The notes: a model not told the origin generated them from the sequence alone. A stretch of DNA of 64,000 bases from Paeniglutamicibacter sulfureus (GCF_030512175.1 NZ_JAULBL010000002.1:1548149-1612148), one strand, 5' to 3'. Numbered from the stretch's first letter, positions 43,210 to 52,806 are shown. A program made the numbers and translations.

Positions 43210-44004
43210 CTATCGCTTCGTCCGGGCAGAACGGGATTCGAACTTTCGGGCAATCAGGCTCAAGGGAACGGTGATCACCAGGTACAGGGCGCCGGCCACA
43301 ATCAACGGCGTGATTCCGGCCCCGAGGGAGGTGATGCCGTCGCGACCGAACTTGGTCATTTCGTACTGCGCCATGCTCGCGCCCAGAATGAAGGCCAGCG
43401 ACGAGTCCTTGGTCAGTAAGATGACCTCGTTGGTCATCGGAGGCAGAACGATCTTGAACGCCTGGGGGATCACGATGGTGACCATGGCTCGCCACGCGGG
43501 CATGCCGAGTGACCTGGCTGCCTCGACCTGTCCCTTGGGAACAGCTTGGAGCCCCGCGCGAAGGGTCTCTGCGATGTAGGCTGCGGATACCAGGCCCAGC
43601 GACACCATGACAACAACGGGCTGCGGCCAGCTGGTGCCGGGGAAAGCGGTGGGAACGCCGAACCCGAAGGTAATCAGGACCAAGATCGCCGGAATCCCGC
43701 GGAAGAATTCAATGAATCCCGTGGCGAACCAACGGTACGGTGCGAAACTGGCCATCTTCATCAGTGCCAGGAGCAGCCCAAGGACCAGGCCAAAGGCAAA
43801 GGAAATGACGGTGTAGTACAGGGTGTTTTTGAGGCCGACCGTGATCAGGTCGGGGAAGATCGGGCCGAGCTTGTCGAATGCGAAGAAGTTCTCGCCGAGG
43901 ATCTTCCAATCGACTTGCAGCACCACCGCCGCGATGACGCCGACAAAGATGACGATCTGAATGATTTTGCTTAATCGGGCGCGTTGACGGGTGGTCATGG
44001 CCAT
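43210..44004 (-). CDS. Polar amino-acid ABC transporter permease
   Basis: 264-aa HisM/GlnP-type permease with about five helices. The conserved cytoplasmic loop QVEAARSLGMPAWRAMVTIVIPQAF and the EFFRGIPAILVL segment mark the family. It sits between the binding-protein and ATPase genes; an intercistronic hairpin (44031-44067) separates it from the binding-protein gene and may lower its expression relative to that gene. ATG 44004 has AAGG upstream. Confidence 0.9.
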   Translation of the reverse strand: MAMTTRQRARLSKIIQIVIFVGVIAAVVLQVDWKILGENFFAFDKLGPIFPDLITVGLKNTLYYTVISFAFGLVLGLLLALMKMASFAPYRWFATGFIEFFRGIPAILVLITFGFGVPTAFPGTSWPQPVVVMVSLGLVSAAYIAETLRAGLQAVPKGQVEAARSLGMPAWRAMVTIVIPQAFKIVLPPMTNEVILLTKDSSLAFILGASMAQYEMTKFGRDGITSLGAGITPLIVAGALYLVITVPLSLIARKFESRSARTKR

Positions 44005-44030
44005 GGGATTGAAGCCTTCCGTGAAAGGTA

Positions 44031-44067
44031 GCGAGGCCCTGGATCCGTTCGGGAGCCGGGGCCTCGC
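44031..44067 (-). terminator. Intercistronic hairpin between binding-protein and permease genes
   Basis: 10-bp stem (GCGAGGCCCT 44031-44040 with 44058-44067, one G-U pair, 17-nt loop) without a U-run. Such hairpins in ABC operons often stabilise the upstream mRNA or partly terminate it, giving an excess of binding protein. Confidence 0.5.
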
Positions 44068-44096
44068 GTGAGTGCTTGCGTCAAACGTAGCTGACG

Positions 44097-44885
44097 TTAG
44101 TTGGTGGCGCCGAACCAGGTCTCCTGGTACCTAGCCAGCGAACCGTCATCGGTCAGGCGCTTGAGGGTGGTGTTGACCTTCTCCAACATCACGGTTCCAC
44201 CCTTGGGCACGGCAATGCCGAGCTGTTCACCGGTCTTGAAGTCGGCGACGCGCTTAAGCGTCGGGTCATCCTTGATGGCGTAGCCCAGGACCGACTGGTT
44301 CCCCAAGGTGGCAACCGTGGTGCCGGCCTTCAAGGATGCAATCTGAAGCCCCGAGTCCTCGTAGCCGATGGCGTCAAGGCCGTTGTCCGTGGCGTACTTC
44401 GCACCCGTGGTGGCCTGCTGGACGCCGACCTTCTTGCCCTTGGCCGATTCAATGTCGGTCACGCCGGAACCTTCCTTGGCCACCAGGGTGAGGTCGTCAT
44501 CCATGTACGGCGTGGAGAAATCCATGTTGCCCTTGCGTGCCTCGGTGATCGACAGCGAGGAAATCGCAATGTCGCACTGGGTGCGGAAGAGGCCCGACTC
44601 GATGGAATCGAAGCTGGAATCGATCACGTTGAGTTCAAGGTCCAGGTCCTTGGCGATTTCCGCGGCAATATCCATGTCGAAGCCGACGTTCTTGCCGTCC
44701 TTGACGAACTCGAATGGCTCGTAGGGGATGTCCGAGCAAACGGTCAGCTTGCCGGCGTTGAGGACGGTCAGGGCGTTGGCGTCCGATGAAGCAGCGGGGG
44801 TCTCGCTGCCGCCGCAGGCGGTCAGGGCAAGTGCGCCCACTGCCGCCACGGCCAGGGACTTGAGTACGGTTGATGAAATCCGCAT
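44097..44885 (-). CDS. Polar amino-acid ABC transporter substrate-binding lipoprotein
   Basis: 262-aa extracytoplasmic solute-binding protein, family 3. The signal peptide ends in the lipobox LTAC with the lipidated cysteine near residue 24, so the protein is membrane-anchored. The mature domain has the family pattern SDIPYEPFEF, GFDMDIAAEIA and DIAISSLSITEARK. ATG 44885 is chosen because AGGATCA lies 8 nt upstream; reading from 44939 would add a non-signal-like tail. First gene of the three-gene importer. Confidence 0.92.
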   Translation of the reverse strand: MRISSTVLKSLAVAAVGALALTACGGSETPAASSDANALTVLNAGKLTVCSDIPYEPFEFVKDGKNVGFDMDIAAEIAKDLDLELNVIDSSFDSIESGLFRTQCDIAISSLSITEARKGNMDFSTPYMDDDLTLVAKEGSGVTDIESAKGKKVGVQQATTGAKYATDNGLDAIGYEDSGLQIASLKAGTTVATLGNQSVLGYAIKDDPTLKRVADFKTGEQLGIAVPKGGTVMLEKVNTTLKRLTDDGSLARYQETWFGATN

Positions 44886-45046
44886 TGGAGTGTGATCCTT
44901 CTCTAGGTGATCGCTCGCAGGGTTTGCGTTGGAGATCATTCTAACCGCAAGCGCAGACCCATGAGATGTGCCTCACAGGCTACAGACTATTTCTGTGGGT
45001 AAACAAGCGCCGTTGTGCAATTGTTGTCTTGGGCGTCCCGGACCCA

Positions 45047-46384
45047 CTAAAGACCCAAGGCCTCGCGCATCGGACGCATCTTGGCCCAGGACTCGGCAAG
45101 CTCTGCCGCCGGATCCGAGGCAGCCACGATGCCGCAACCCGCATAGAGACGGATGGAAGTCGGGGATTCAATCACCCCGCCACGCAGGGCGATGCCGAAT
45201 TCACCGTTGCCGCGCGTGTCGATCCAGCCCACGGGGCCGGCATACGGTCCGCGGTCCATGCCCTCGAGTTCACGCAGGATCACCCCGGCTGCCTTGGTGG
45301 GGGTGCCGCACACCGCCGCGGTGGGATGGAAGACCTCCGCCAGATCCAGCATGCTGGGCACCGAACCGTCCGCCCGGGCGGCCAAGGTCGCCTTCACATC
45401 CGAGGCCAGGTGCCAGACGTTGGGAAGCTGCAGGACGAAGGGCTCGTCCGGTGCGTCCATGCCGGAGGAGAGCGGGCCAAGCTGCTCGGTTAGCGAGTCG
45501 ATGGCGAGCTGGTGCTCGTGACGCTGTTTCTCGTCCTCGAGGAGCATGCGGTGGGCATAGTCGGCGTCTCCGCTCGGCGCGGTGGCGCGATCCAGGGTGC
45601 CGGCCAGCACGCGGGCCTCGGCGATGTCACCGCGCACCCGGACCAGCATTTCCGGTGTCGCACCAATGAGCCCGTCCACTGAATAGGTCCAGCAATCGCT
45701 GTAGCGAAGGGCCAGTTGGCGCAATACCTGGGCGACGGCGATCGGCGAACCAAGCTCGGCGACGGCGTCGCGGGCAAGGACCAACTTGGTGATGCTGCCG
45801 GATTCGATGACCGAGACGCCCTTGCGCACCGATTCCAGGTACGATTCCTCGGAAATCTGGCCGGCCACGAGCCGGTCGATGCCGGTGCCCAGTTCGTGTT
45901 CCGGGGAGTAGTCCTCCAACAGCGCCGCCAGTTCCGCCTCGGCCGCTTCCACGCTCAGCTCGGCCGCGGGGTCTGAAACCGTGTAGGTGATCCAGCTGCA
46001 GGCATCGTTGCGGCCCACCACGATCCTGGGAACGATCAGCCGGGAGACGTAGGAACTGCTGAACGAGAAGGCGAAGGTGCCGTAGGCGATTAACCCGGTG
46101 CCGGCCTGGTTCACATTGTCCTCGACCTCGGAGGCTGCTGCCACGGCATCCCACCAAGCACGTGCCTCGGCGAAGCGCTCGGGACCGGAGGCCTCAAAAC
46201 GCGCGACCTGGCCGAATCCAACGGTTCCCTCGCCCCGGCGGGACCACACCAGGGAATCGTCGCGGATGACGTAGTCGAGCAGGCCGTGTTCGCTCATGGC
46301 CGGTCGCTGGATGGTGATCGAGCGCAACTGCGGGGCTGCGCCCGGGGCAGGTGCCCCCAGAACGGCGGAAAGTTGGGAAGTCAT
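45047..46384 (-). CDS. menF: Isochorismate synthase
   Basis: 445-aa chorismate-binding enzyme that isomerises chorismate to isochorismate for menaquinone synthesis. The C-terminal chorismate-binding domain shows [37 protein letters not shown] and [22 protein letters not shown]. It could supply a siderophore pathway instead, but the men genes around it and the absence of siderophore genes favour MenF. Divergent from menG; TAAGCT lies 9 nt upstream of the ATG. Confidence 0.92.
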   Translation of the reverse strand: MTSQLSAVLGAPAPGAAPQLRSITIQRPAMSEHGLLDYVIRDDSLVWSRRGEGTVGFGQVARFEASGPERFAEARAWWDAVAAASEVEDNVNQAGTGLIAYGTFAFSFSSSYVSRLIVPRIVVGRNDACSWITYTVSDPAAELSVEAAEAELAALLEDYSPEHELGTGIDRLVAGQISEESYLESVRKGVSVIESGSITKLVLARDAVAELGSPIAVAQVLRQLALRYSDCWTYSVDGLIGATPEMLVRVRGDIAEARVLAGTLDRATAPSGDADYAHRMLLEDEKQRHEHQLAIDSLTEQLGPLSSGMDAPDEPFVLQLPNVWHLASDVKATLAARADGSVPSMLDLAEVFHPTAAVCGTPTKAAGVILRELEGMDRGPYAGPVGWIDTRGNGEFGIALRGGVIESPTSIRLYAGCGIVAASDPAAELAESWAKMRPMREALGL

Positions 46385-46501
46385 GATCTGCCTAGCTTAC
46401 CGCCGGGAAACGACCTCCATGCAGGCACCGTGTCGCTGCTCACGCGGCTGGCGTCCGAGGAGCGTTTTCCCCTATCCGCGGAACTTTGCGACAATGAAAC
46501 G

Positions 46502-47200
46502 GTGAGCCGTGCATCGCTGGAAAAGCGCCCCGAAGAAGTCCAAGCCATGTTTGATGATGTTGCCGCACGTTATGACGTGATGAACGACATCCTGTCCATG
46601 GGCCAGACCCGCCGCTGGCGAAAAATCGTCGTCGACGCGGTGGGTGCCAAGCGCGGCCAGCGGGTCCTTGACCTCGCTGCCGGAACGGGCACATCCTCGG
46701 AACCATACGCGGACGCCGGCATCGGCGTGGTCGCGTGCGACTTCTCCCAGGGCATGCTCAAGGTCGGCAAGCGCCGCCGCCCCGACATCGACTTCGTGGC
46801 AGGGGACGCCACCAACCTCCCCTTCGCGGACAACAGCTTCGATGCCTCCACCATCAGCTTTGGCCTGCGCAACGTCAACGAGCCGAAGAAGGCGCTGGCG
46901 GAGATGCTGCGCGTGACCAAGCCGGGCGGGACCCTGGTCATCGCCGAGTTCTCACACCCCACCTTTGCGCCGTTCCGCACCGTGTACACCGAATACCTGA
47001 TGCGGGCGCTTCCGCCGGTGGCCAAGAAGATCTCTTCGAACCCCACCGCCTACGTCTACCTGGCGGAATCCATTCGCGCCTGGCCAGCCCAAGACGGGCT
47101 GGCTTCGTGGATCGAGGACGCCGGCTGGGAAGCATGCCGCTACCGCAACCTCTCCGGGGGTATCGTGGCAGTGCACCGGGCCACCAAACCACTGGCCTAG
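46502..47200 (+). CDS. menG: Demethylmenaquinone methyltransferase
   Basis: 232-aa SAM-dependent UbiE/MenG methyltransferase that carries out the last step of menaquinone synthesis. The SAM-binding motif [12 protein letters not shown] is at about residues 55-66, and [25 protein letters not shown] and [17 protein letters not shown] are family signatures. GTG 46502 is chosen by homology of the N-terminus ([18 protein letters not shown]); GACAAT ends 6 nt upstream, a possible leaderless -10. The prenyl-tail synthase follows on the same strand. Confidence 0.95.
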   Translation: MSRASLEKRPEEVQAMFDDVAARYDVMNDILSMGQTRRWRKIVVDAVGAKRGQRVLDLAAGTGTSSEPYADAGIGVVACDFSQGMLKVGKRRRPDIDFVAGDATNLPFADNSFDASTISFGLRNVNEPKKALAEMLRVTKPGGTLVIAEFSHPTFAPFRTVYTEYLMRALPPVAKKISSNPTAYVYLAESIRAWPAQDGLASWIEDAGWEACRYRNLSGGIVAVHRATKPLA

Positions 47201-47386
47201 TCCCGCGCTCCGGGCCGCCGCACGGGGCATCCGACCTGCCACCACCGGGCACAAAGGCCGTCCGGGCAGTGAATGGCGATAGAGTGATCCATGTACTAGA
47301 GCAGCTGGTGCAAACCGACCAGCACCCAGATTCGGCCACATGCCGCGGCTGGAGCCGACCGTCGAGAGATAGTAAGTCTTAGAACA

Positions 47387-48484
47387 GTGACCGATTCCCA
47401 GACAAACTGGACAGCTGCCGGACACGGCGTGCACGACTCCTTTGATTTGAACCCCGAGACGGGCGTGCTGGCTGCGGCCGTCAACCTCCCCGGCGGCTTT
47501 GGGCTGATTGCCCAGGATCCCGAGTTCGGCCCGGCCATCGCCACCGGCCTGGCCAAGGTCGAAAAGCTGTTGCGCGACGCCATCGCCAACTCCGATCCGC
47601 TGATCGATGCCACCAGCCGCCACCTGGTCGAGGCCGGGGGGAAGCGCATCCGGCCCCTGCTGGTGATCCTCACGTCCCTGCTGGGCGAGGGCGTGACAGA
47701 GGACGTCATCAAGGCCGCGGCCATCGTGGAATTGACCCACCTGGCCACGCTTTACCACGACGACGTCATGGATTCGGCGCCGCTGCGCCGCGGGGCACCC
47801 ACGGCCCACGAGGTCTGGGGCAACTCGGTGGCGATCCTCACCGGCGACCTGATCTTTGCCCGCGCCTCGGTGCTCGGCGCGGAGCTGGGCCCCGAGGCCG
47901 TGCACATGCAGGCACGCACCTTCGAACGCCTGTGCCTGGGCCAGTTGCACGAGTCAGTGGGACCGCGCGAGGGTGAAGACCCGATCGAACACCACCTGAA
48001 CGTGATTTCCGACAAGACCGCCTCGCTGCTGGCGACCTCCGGTGCCTTCGGCGCGCTCTTCGGCGGGGTGGAGAACTTCGTGGAGGTACTGCGTTCCTAC
48101 GGCGAGAAGGTAGGCGTGGCCTTCCAGGTGGCGGACGACGTCATCGATGTCACCGGCGCGCAGATCCGTTCCGGCAAGACGCCGGGAACCGACCTGCGCG
48201 AGGGCGTGCCGACGTTGCCGATCCTGCTCATGCGGGATGCCGCAGCCGCCGGCGACAAGGATGCCGCCGCCGTGCTGGAGCTGGTTGACGGCGACCTGGC
48301 TGAGGACGCGGCCCTGGCCCGTGCAGTGGAAGCCGTTGCCGGCAATCCGGCCACGAACCAGGCGTGGGGCGTGGCCCGGCAGTGGGCGGATGCCGCCATC
48401 GAGGCCCTGGCCCCGTTGCCCGAGGGTACCGTCAAGGAATCCCTGGCAGCGTTTGCCGATGCCGTGGTGACGCGCGAGCTTTAG
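47387..48484 (+). CDS. Polyprenyl diphosphate synthase
   Basis: 365-aa trans-prenyltransferase that elongates the menaquinone side chain (heptaprenyl to nonaprenyl class). The first aspartate-rich motif is DDVMD within LYHDDVMDSAPLRRG, the second is ADDVIDVTG, and GGKRIRPLLVIL is the conserved substrate-binding segment. The chain length cannot be set reliably by eye. The start is GTG at 47387, preceded by a TAGTAAGTCTTAG promoter-like stretch. The men context supports a menaquinone rather than carotenoid role. Confidence 0.92.
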   Translation: MTDSQTNWTAAGHGVHDSFDLNPETGVLAAAVNLPGGFGLIAQDPEFGPAIATGLAKVEKLLRDAIANSDPLIDATSRHLVEAGGKRIRPLLVILTSLLGEGVTEDVIKAAAIVELTHLATLYHDDVMDSAPLRRGAPTAHEVWGNSVAILTGDLIFARASVLGAELGPEAVHMQARTFERLCLGQLHESVGPREGEDPIEHHLNVISDKTASLLATSGAFGALFGGVENFVEVLRSYGEKVGVAFQVADDVIDVTGAQIRSGKTPGTDLREGVPTLPILLMRDAAAAGDKDAAAVLELVDGDLAEDAALARAVEAVAGNPATNQAWGVARQWADAAIEALAPLPEGTVKESLAAFADAVVTREL

Positions 48485-48502
48485 GGCACGCGCACTAAAA
48501 AC

Positions 48503-49018
48503 CTAGAAACGGAACCGTTCGGGGCCCTGGCCCCACAGGTCTCCCTCGCCAAGGGCCGCCCGCAACTGGGCGGCCTTTTGTGCGCGTTCGGTCGGAGGGA
48601 CGGCATGGCGCAGGTGGCCGTAGAGGTTGTCGTCGGGGAAGCGCGGGAAGACGTGCTGGTGGTAGTGCCACACATGCTGGTTCCCTGCAGGTTCGTTGTG
48701 CTGCCGGGTGCTGGTTCCCTCGGGGTTCCACGCCAGCTTCATGGCCAGGGCAATGCGCCTGGTTTCCAACATGATCTGCGCTGCAACCTCGTCGGGAAGG
48801 TCGTAGAGCGCCTCATGGTGGTCCGCCGGGATGACCATCGCGTGGCCCCCGTAGGGCCCAAAGCCGTCGCACGCCATGATGACGGCGACGGCCTCGGTGC
48901 GGTAGATCAGGTCACTTGGAACGCAGCGGTTGCCGGGGGAGAGGTCGCCGCCGGCAAGCAGCTCGCAAAACGGGCAGAGGTAGTCCTGCGGAGCGTGCGA
49001 CTTCCACAACCCGTCCAT
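48503..49018 (-). CDS. HIT-family protein
   Basis: 171-aa histidine-triad protein. The catalytic motif HVWHYHQHVFPR (H-x-H-x-H) is near residue 118, and CPFCELLAGG near the N-terminus suggests a zinc site. HIT proteins hydrolyse nucleotidyl-phosphates such as ADP-ribose conjugates or dinucleoside polyphosphates. The gene starts 10 bp after the stop of the SMI1-like gene and is probably co-transcribed with it. Convergent with the polyprenyl synthase gene with no obvious terminator between. Confidence 0.88.
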   Translation of the reverse strand: MDGLWKSHAPQDYLCPFCELLAGGDLSPGNRCVPSDLIYRTEAVAVIMACDGFGPYGGHAMVIPADHHEALYDLPDEVAAQIMLETRRIALAMKLAWNPEGTSTRQHNEPAGNQHVWHYHQHVFPRFPDDNLYGHLRHAVPPTERAQKAAQLRAALGEGDLWGQGPERFRF

Positions 49019-49028
49019 TAAACCGGCG

Positions 49029-49463
49029 TTAGTTGTTCAGCTCGGGGGAAAGTTCGTCAAAGACCCAGCTGAACATGTCCAGGACGTATTCGCTGAAGGT
49101 GCCTTCTTCGGACTTCCAGATGCCGCGGGCGTTCTGGCGGCGGTACACGATCGGGTCCGGGACCTCGAGCTGGTCCACGCGGATGCCCCACACGTATTTT
49201 TCCTCTTCGTCCTCAAGGAACAAGAGGTAGCCGTCCTCGATCTCCAGCTCGTCCGGGTCAAAGAAGTAGTGGTAGGCCTCCATGAGGTCCTCGCAGCCGC
49301 CCAGCGCCAGGTAAAACTCGCGCAGCACCAGGGGGATCGGGGAGGGGACCCCGGACAGTGCGTCATCGAGCTCGGACTCGGTGAGTCCGTCCTCGACTTG
49401 CCACTCGTCCTCAAGGTACAGCGGAACCAGCGAACGGAACTTCTCAAGGAACATTTCAGCCAT
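49029..49463 (-). CDS. SMI1/KNR4-like (SUKH) small acidic protein
   Basis: 144-aa strongly acidic soluble protein. GVPSPIPLVLREFYLALGG followed by a run of acidic residues and YVWGIRVDQLEVPDPIVY resembles the SMI1/KNR4 (SUKH) fold, whose bacterial members include toxin immunity proteins and regulators. No toxin gene is adjacent, so a housekeeping role is as likely. ATG 49463 is chosen because a TAGGAT box lies 7 nt upstream (leaderless); an ATG three codons earlier overlaps that region. The HIT gene follows after 10 bp. Confidence 0.7.
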   Translation of the reverse strand: MAEMFLEKFRSLVPLYLEDEWQVEDGLTESELDDALSGVPSPIPLVLREFYLALGGCEDLMEAYHYFFDPDELEIEDGYLLFLEDEEEKYVWGIRVDQLEVPDPIVYRRQNARGIWKSEEGTFSEYVLDMFSWVFDELSPELNN

Positions 49464-49470
49464 GCCATCC

Positions 49471-49476
49471 ATCCTA
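49471..49476 (-). promoter_or_regulatory. -10 box of a leaderless promoter (TAGGAT)
   Basis: On the minus strand TAGGAT is followed by 7 nt (GGATGGC) and ATG 49463. Confidence 0.5.
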
Positions 49477-49488
49477 TCGGGCGGTCCG

Positions 49489-50895
49489 CTAGTTCAAGTC
49501 CATGGCAGTGAGCGCGAGCCACAATTGCACGCGGTCGGCGGTGGTCGTTGGATCGTAGCCGGAGAGTTCACTGATCTGCTGCAGCCGGTATCGGACGGTA
49601 TTGCGGTGCAAACCCAAGGCATCGGCCACTGCTCCGACGCTTCCGTCGAGTTCCAGGTAGCTGCGCAATGTGCCCAACAACTCGGCCGAGTGCTTCTTGT
49701 CGAAGATCTGCAGCGGTTCCAGGGCTTCCTGCGCCAGGGCATGCAGCGGGACGTCGCGGGCAGCGAGCAGCAGGGACGTCAGCGAGAGCTTGGAGGGGGT
49801 GTTGATGCGGTCTCCGTGGCGCAGGGCCTCGATGGCCTCGAAAAAGCTCCAGCGCAGGCCGTTGGGTTGGGCGTAACCGCCGCCGAAGCCCACGCGCGCC
49901 CCGATGCCGGCACCTTGGAGGTACCTATCGATCCCGTCGGCCAGCTCGGCACCATCCTGCAGCGCCACCACCAGCGCGAGGCGGCCATCGACGACGGCCG
50001 AGACGACATGCTGGAATTGCGGCGGAATGGGCAGGGTGCGCAGTGCCTTTTCCTGTCCCGGGGCCGCGGCCACCAGCACCACCGAGTGAGGCTGGCCGGG
50101 ATCGATGCCGATTCCCTGCAGCCGGGCGTTGGCCTCGGAACCCGTGAGGGTTCCGGCCAAAAGGTCCGAGAACGCCAGCCCCGCGACCAGCCGGGTGGAT
50201 TCGCGCAGCCGCGCCTGGTTGGCCAATTCCAGCCCGATCAGGCCCTGGGCGTAATCCACGAGTCCGTCGTGTTCGCAGGGCTCGGCCAGATGCAGGGTGC
50301 ACTTGTCCCGAAGGCCGGTCGCGATGGGCACTTCGTGCCAGGATTCGCCACCCAGCTCCGGCCCGTGGATCCGGGCGGCGAATTGCGTCAGTGCCACAGC
50401 GGTGCCCAGCATGCGGGAGAGCTCGCGCAACATGGCCCGCAACCCGCCGGTGAGCAGCGTGGAAGCCAGTCGCTGGTGGCCCTTGAGGAGCTGTTCCAGC
50501 CGCTGTAGGTGGTCTTCGTTCAGCGCATCGGCAATGAGCTTGGTGATGGCCATGAACGGGGTTTCGTAGGGAACCTCAAAGACCGGCAGCCCCAGCTCGG
50601 TGGCCCTGCGGATCACCGCCGCGGGCACGCTGCGGTGGCTCAGACCGGTGCCGTAGCCCAGGGCGAGGGCACCGGCGCCGTGCACCGTCTGGACGAAGGA
50701 TTCCTGGTTGGCGATCGTGGTTTGCCGCAGGCCGGTGGTGAGCACGATGGCCCCGGTGGTCAGGAACGGCGAGGGATCGCGCAGTTCGGTGACGGCCGCC
50801 CATTCGATGGGGGTTTGGCCCACGCCGGAAAAGTCCGTGTGGGCCCTGAGGCCCAGGTTTTGGGACTCAAGAAGTTTCAGCAGCGTGATGGCCAT
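49489..50895 (-). CDS. PucR-family transcriptional regulator
   Basis: 468-aa regulator with an N-terminal PucR purine-catabolism-type sensory domain, a central GGDEF-like region and a C-terminal helix-turn-helix (LGLHRNTVRYRLQQISELSGYD, about residues 431-452). Members often sense amines, amino acids or purines and activate neighbouring transport and catabolic genes. It is divergent from the sodium-coupled transporter gene, which is followed by metS and gabT, so it probably controls that module. TAGTAT lies 6 nt before the ATG. Confidence 0.88.
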   Translation of the reverse strand: MAITLLKLLESQNLGLRAHTDFSGVGQTPIEWAAVTELRDPSPFLTTGAIVLTTGLRQTTIANQESFVQTVHGAGALALGYGTGLSHRSVPAAVIRRATELGLPVFEVPYETPFMAITKLIADALNEDHLQRLEQLLKGHQRLASTLLTGGLRAMLRELSRMLGTAVALTQFAARIHGPELGGESWHEVPIATGLRDKCTLHLAEPCEHDGLVDYAQGLIGLELANQARLRESTRLVAGLAFSDLLAGTLTGSEANARLQGIGIDPGQPHSVVLVAAAPGQEKALRTLPIPPQFQHVVSAVVDGRLALVVALQDGAELADGIDRYLQGAGIGARVGFGGGYAQPNGLRWSFFEAIEALRHGDRINTPSKLSLTSLLLAARDVPLHALAQEALEPLQIFDKKHSAELLGTLRSYLELDGSVGAVADALGLHRNTVRYRLQQISELSGYDPTTTADRVQLWLALTAMDLN

Positions 50896-50901
50896 GCACC
50901 A

Positions 50902-50907
50902 ATACTA
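50902..50907 (-). promoter_or_regulatory. -10 box of a leaderless promoter (TAGTAT)
   Basis: TAGTAT followed by 6 nt (TGGTGC) and the ATG of the pucR-type gene at 50895. Confidence 0.55.
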
Positions 50908-50995
50908 TGAAACATTTTGTGCATTAGTACGACGGACAGCACCCGAAACGGGATATGAAAACGGCCAACACCTATAGTCAGGTCGAGTTTTGGGT

Positions 50996-51001
50996 TAACG
51001 T
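50996..51001 (+). promoter_or_regulatory. -10 box of a leaderless promoter (TAACGT)
   Basis: TAACGT followed by 6 nt (AGGTGC) and ATG 51008, nearly identical to the promoter at 2037. It lies in the roughly 110-bp divergent region shared with the pucR-type gene. Confidence 0.55.
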
Positions 51002-51007
51002 AGGTGC

Positions 51008-52588
51008 ATGACCACAGCATCTTCGGGCGGGACGCCACTGGCGGCACCCGTGGGCAGGGAAACCTTCTCCTCGCGAAAACTCTTCATTCTTTCCGCCATC
51101 GGCTCGGCCGTCGGCCTCGGGAACATCTGGCGCTTCCCGTACATCGCTTACGAAAACGGCGGTGGCGCCTTCCTGATTCCGTACCTTGCCGCACTGCTGA
51201 GCGCGGGCATCCCGCTGCTCTTCCTCGACTACGCAATCGGGCACAAGTTCCGGGGATCCGCGCCGCTGGCCTACCGACGCATGCACCGCGGCGCCGAGGT
51301 CCTGGGATGGTGGCAGGTACTCGTCTGCTTCATCATCGCCATCTACTACGCGGTCATCATTGCCTGGGCCGCGATGTACACCTGGTTCTCGGTGACGCAG
51401 GCCTGGGGCGACGATGCCGGCTCCTTCTTCACCGGCGAATTCCTCGGGGTCTCCGAGACGGTCAACGTCGGCTTCAACTTCGTGCCCGGTGTCTTCTGGC
51501 CGCTGCTGATCACCTGGATCGCCGTCATCGGCATCATGGTCGCCGGCGTGCGCAAGGGGATCTCGCGGGCCAACGGCTTCTTCCTGCCGCTGCTCGTCGT
51601 GATGTTCGTGTTGCTGGTTGCCCAGTCCCTTTTCCTGCCTGGTGCCATCGATGGACTGAACGCCTTCTTCACCCCGGACTGGGCCGCACTGGGCGACCCG
51701 GGCGTGTGGGCGGCAGCCTATGGCCACATCTTCTTCTCGCTCTCGGTGGCCTTCGGCATCATGGTCACCTACTCCTCCTACCTCAAGCGCAAGACCGACC
51801 TGACCGGTTCGGGCATGGTCGTCGCGTTCTCCAACTCGGCATTTGAGATCCTCGCCGGCATCGGCGTCTTCGCCGCGCTGGGCTTCATGGCTTTCACCGC
51901 CGGCTCGGCCGTGGGCGACGTCGCGGTGCCCGGCATCGGACTCGCCTTCATCGCCTTCCCGACGATCGTCTCGGAGGCACCGCTGGGTGGGCTGATGGGC
52001 GTACTCTTCTTCGGTTCCCTGGTCTTCGCCGGGATCACCTCGCTGATCTCCATCCTCGAGGTCATTGTCGCCGCGGTGCAGGACAAGATGGGCTGGCCGC
52101 GCGTGAAGGCCTCGCTGGCGGTCAGCATCCCGGTGGCGTTCATTTCGCTGCTACTCTTCCCGACCGCCACCGGCCTGTATCTGCTTGACACCTTTGACGC
52201 CTTCGTGAACAGCTTCGGCATCCTGGCCGGCGCGCTGGTTGCCGTCATCCTGGTTGCCTGGGTCCTGCGCAAGCTGCCCATGCTCTCGGACCACCTGAAC
52301 AAGGTCTCCTCGGTGCGCATGCGCACCGTCTGGATCGGCCTGGTCGCAGTAGTGGCGCCGGTGGTGCTGGGCTACATCCTGATCAACGAGTTCATTTCGA
52401 AGATCGGGACAACCTACGAGGACTACCCGGCATGGTTTGTCGGCGTCTTTGGCTGGGGCATGGCCGCCGCGCTGGTTGTCGTGGCCGTGGTGCTCACGCT
52501 CATCCCGTGGAGCCCCAAATCCAAGCTGCACCACGACCCCGAATACGCGGCACTGATCGCCGCGGAAGAAAAGGAGGAAGGACGATGA
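51008..52588 (+). CDS. Sodium-dependent amino-acid transporter (SNF/NSS family)
   Basis: 526-aa neurotransmitter:sodium symporter with about 12 membrane helices. Helix 1 carries the sodium/substrate signature AIGSAVGLGNIWRFPY, and YENGGGAFLIPY follows. Its stop overlaps a small-subunit gene of the MetS type (ATGA). In C. glutamicum the homologous MetP-MetS pair imports methionine and alanine. GabT downstream and a PucR regulator upstream make GABA or another amino acid possible too. The ATG lies 6 nt after TAACGT. Confidence 0.9.
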   Translation: MTTASSGGTPLAAPVGRETFSSRKLFILSAIGSAVGLGNIWRFPYIAYENGGGAFLIPYLAALLSAGIPLLFLDYAIGHKFRGSAPLAYRRMHRGAEVLGWWQVLVCFIIAIYYAVIIAWAAMYTWFSVTQAWGDDAGSFFTGEFLGVSETVNVGFNFVPGVFWPLLITWIAVIGIMVAGVRKGISRANGFFLPLLVVMFVLLVAQSLFLPGAIDGLNAFFTPDWAALGDPGVWAAAYGHIFFSLSVAFGIMVTYSSYLKRKTDLTGSGMVVAFSNSAFEILAGIGVFAALGFMAFTAGSAVGDVAVPGIGLAFIAFPTIVSEAPLGGLMGVLFFGSLVFAGITSLISILEVIVAAVQDKMGWPRVKASLAVSIPVAFISLLLFPTATGLYLLDTFDAFVNSFGILAGALVAVILVAWVLRKLPMLSDHLNKVSSVRMRTVWIGLVAVVAPVVLGYILINEFISKIGTTYEDYPAWFVGVFGWGMAAALVVVAVVLTLIPWSPKSKLHHDPEYAALIAAEEKEEGR

Positions 52589-52722
52589 CTCCCATCGCAA
52601 TCACCTTTCTGGTGATCTCCATCCTGACAGTGTGGGGCGGGCTGGGGCTCGCCCTGGTCAACCTGGCCAGGCACCCCGAGGACGAGGGCCGCCTGCCCCA
52701 GGAAAACGCGCCGGAACTCTAA
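52585..52722 (+). CDS. metS: Small subunit of the NSS-family transporter (MetS-like)
   Basis: 45-aa single-span membrane peptide: a hydrophobic helix at residues 4-28 (PIAITFLVISILTVWGGLG) and a short polar tail. Such MetS peptides accompany SNF transporters in actinobacteria and are needed for methionine/alanine uptake in C. glutamicum. The ATGA overlap with the transporter gene supports co-translation. AAGGAGGAAGG precedes the start. Confidence 0.85.
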   Translation: MTPIAITFLVISILTVWGGLGLALVNLARHPEDEGRLPQENAPEL

Positions 52723-52755
52723 GGACTCCGACGTGTAGCCATACGTCAATCCATT

Positions 52756-52806
52756 GATCGGTCCGTTGCGGCAGCAGGATTTTCCTGCAGCCGCAACGGA
52801 CCGATC
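52756..52806 (+). terminator. Strong hairpin terminator after metS
   Basis: 24-bp stem with one mismatch (52756-52779 with 52783-52806) and a TTT loop, 33 bp past the metS stop. It separates the transporter genes from gabT, which must have its own promoter. Confidence 0.85.
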
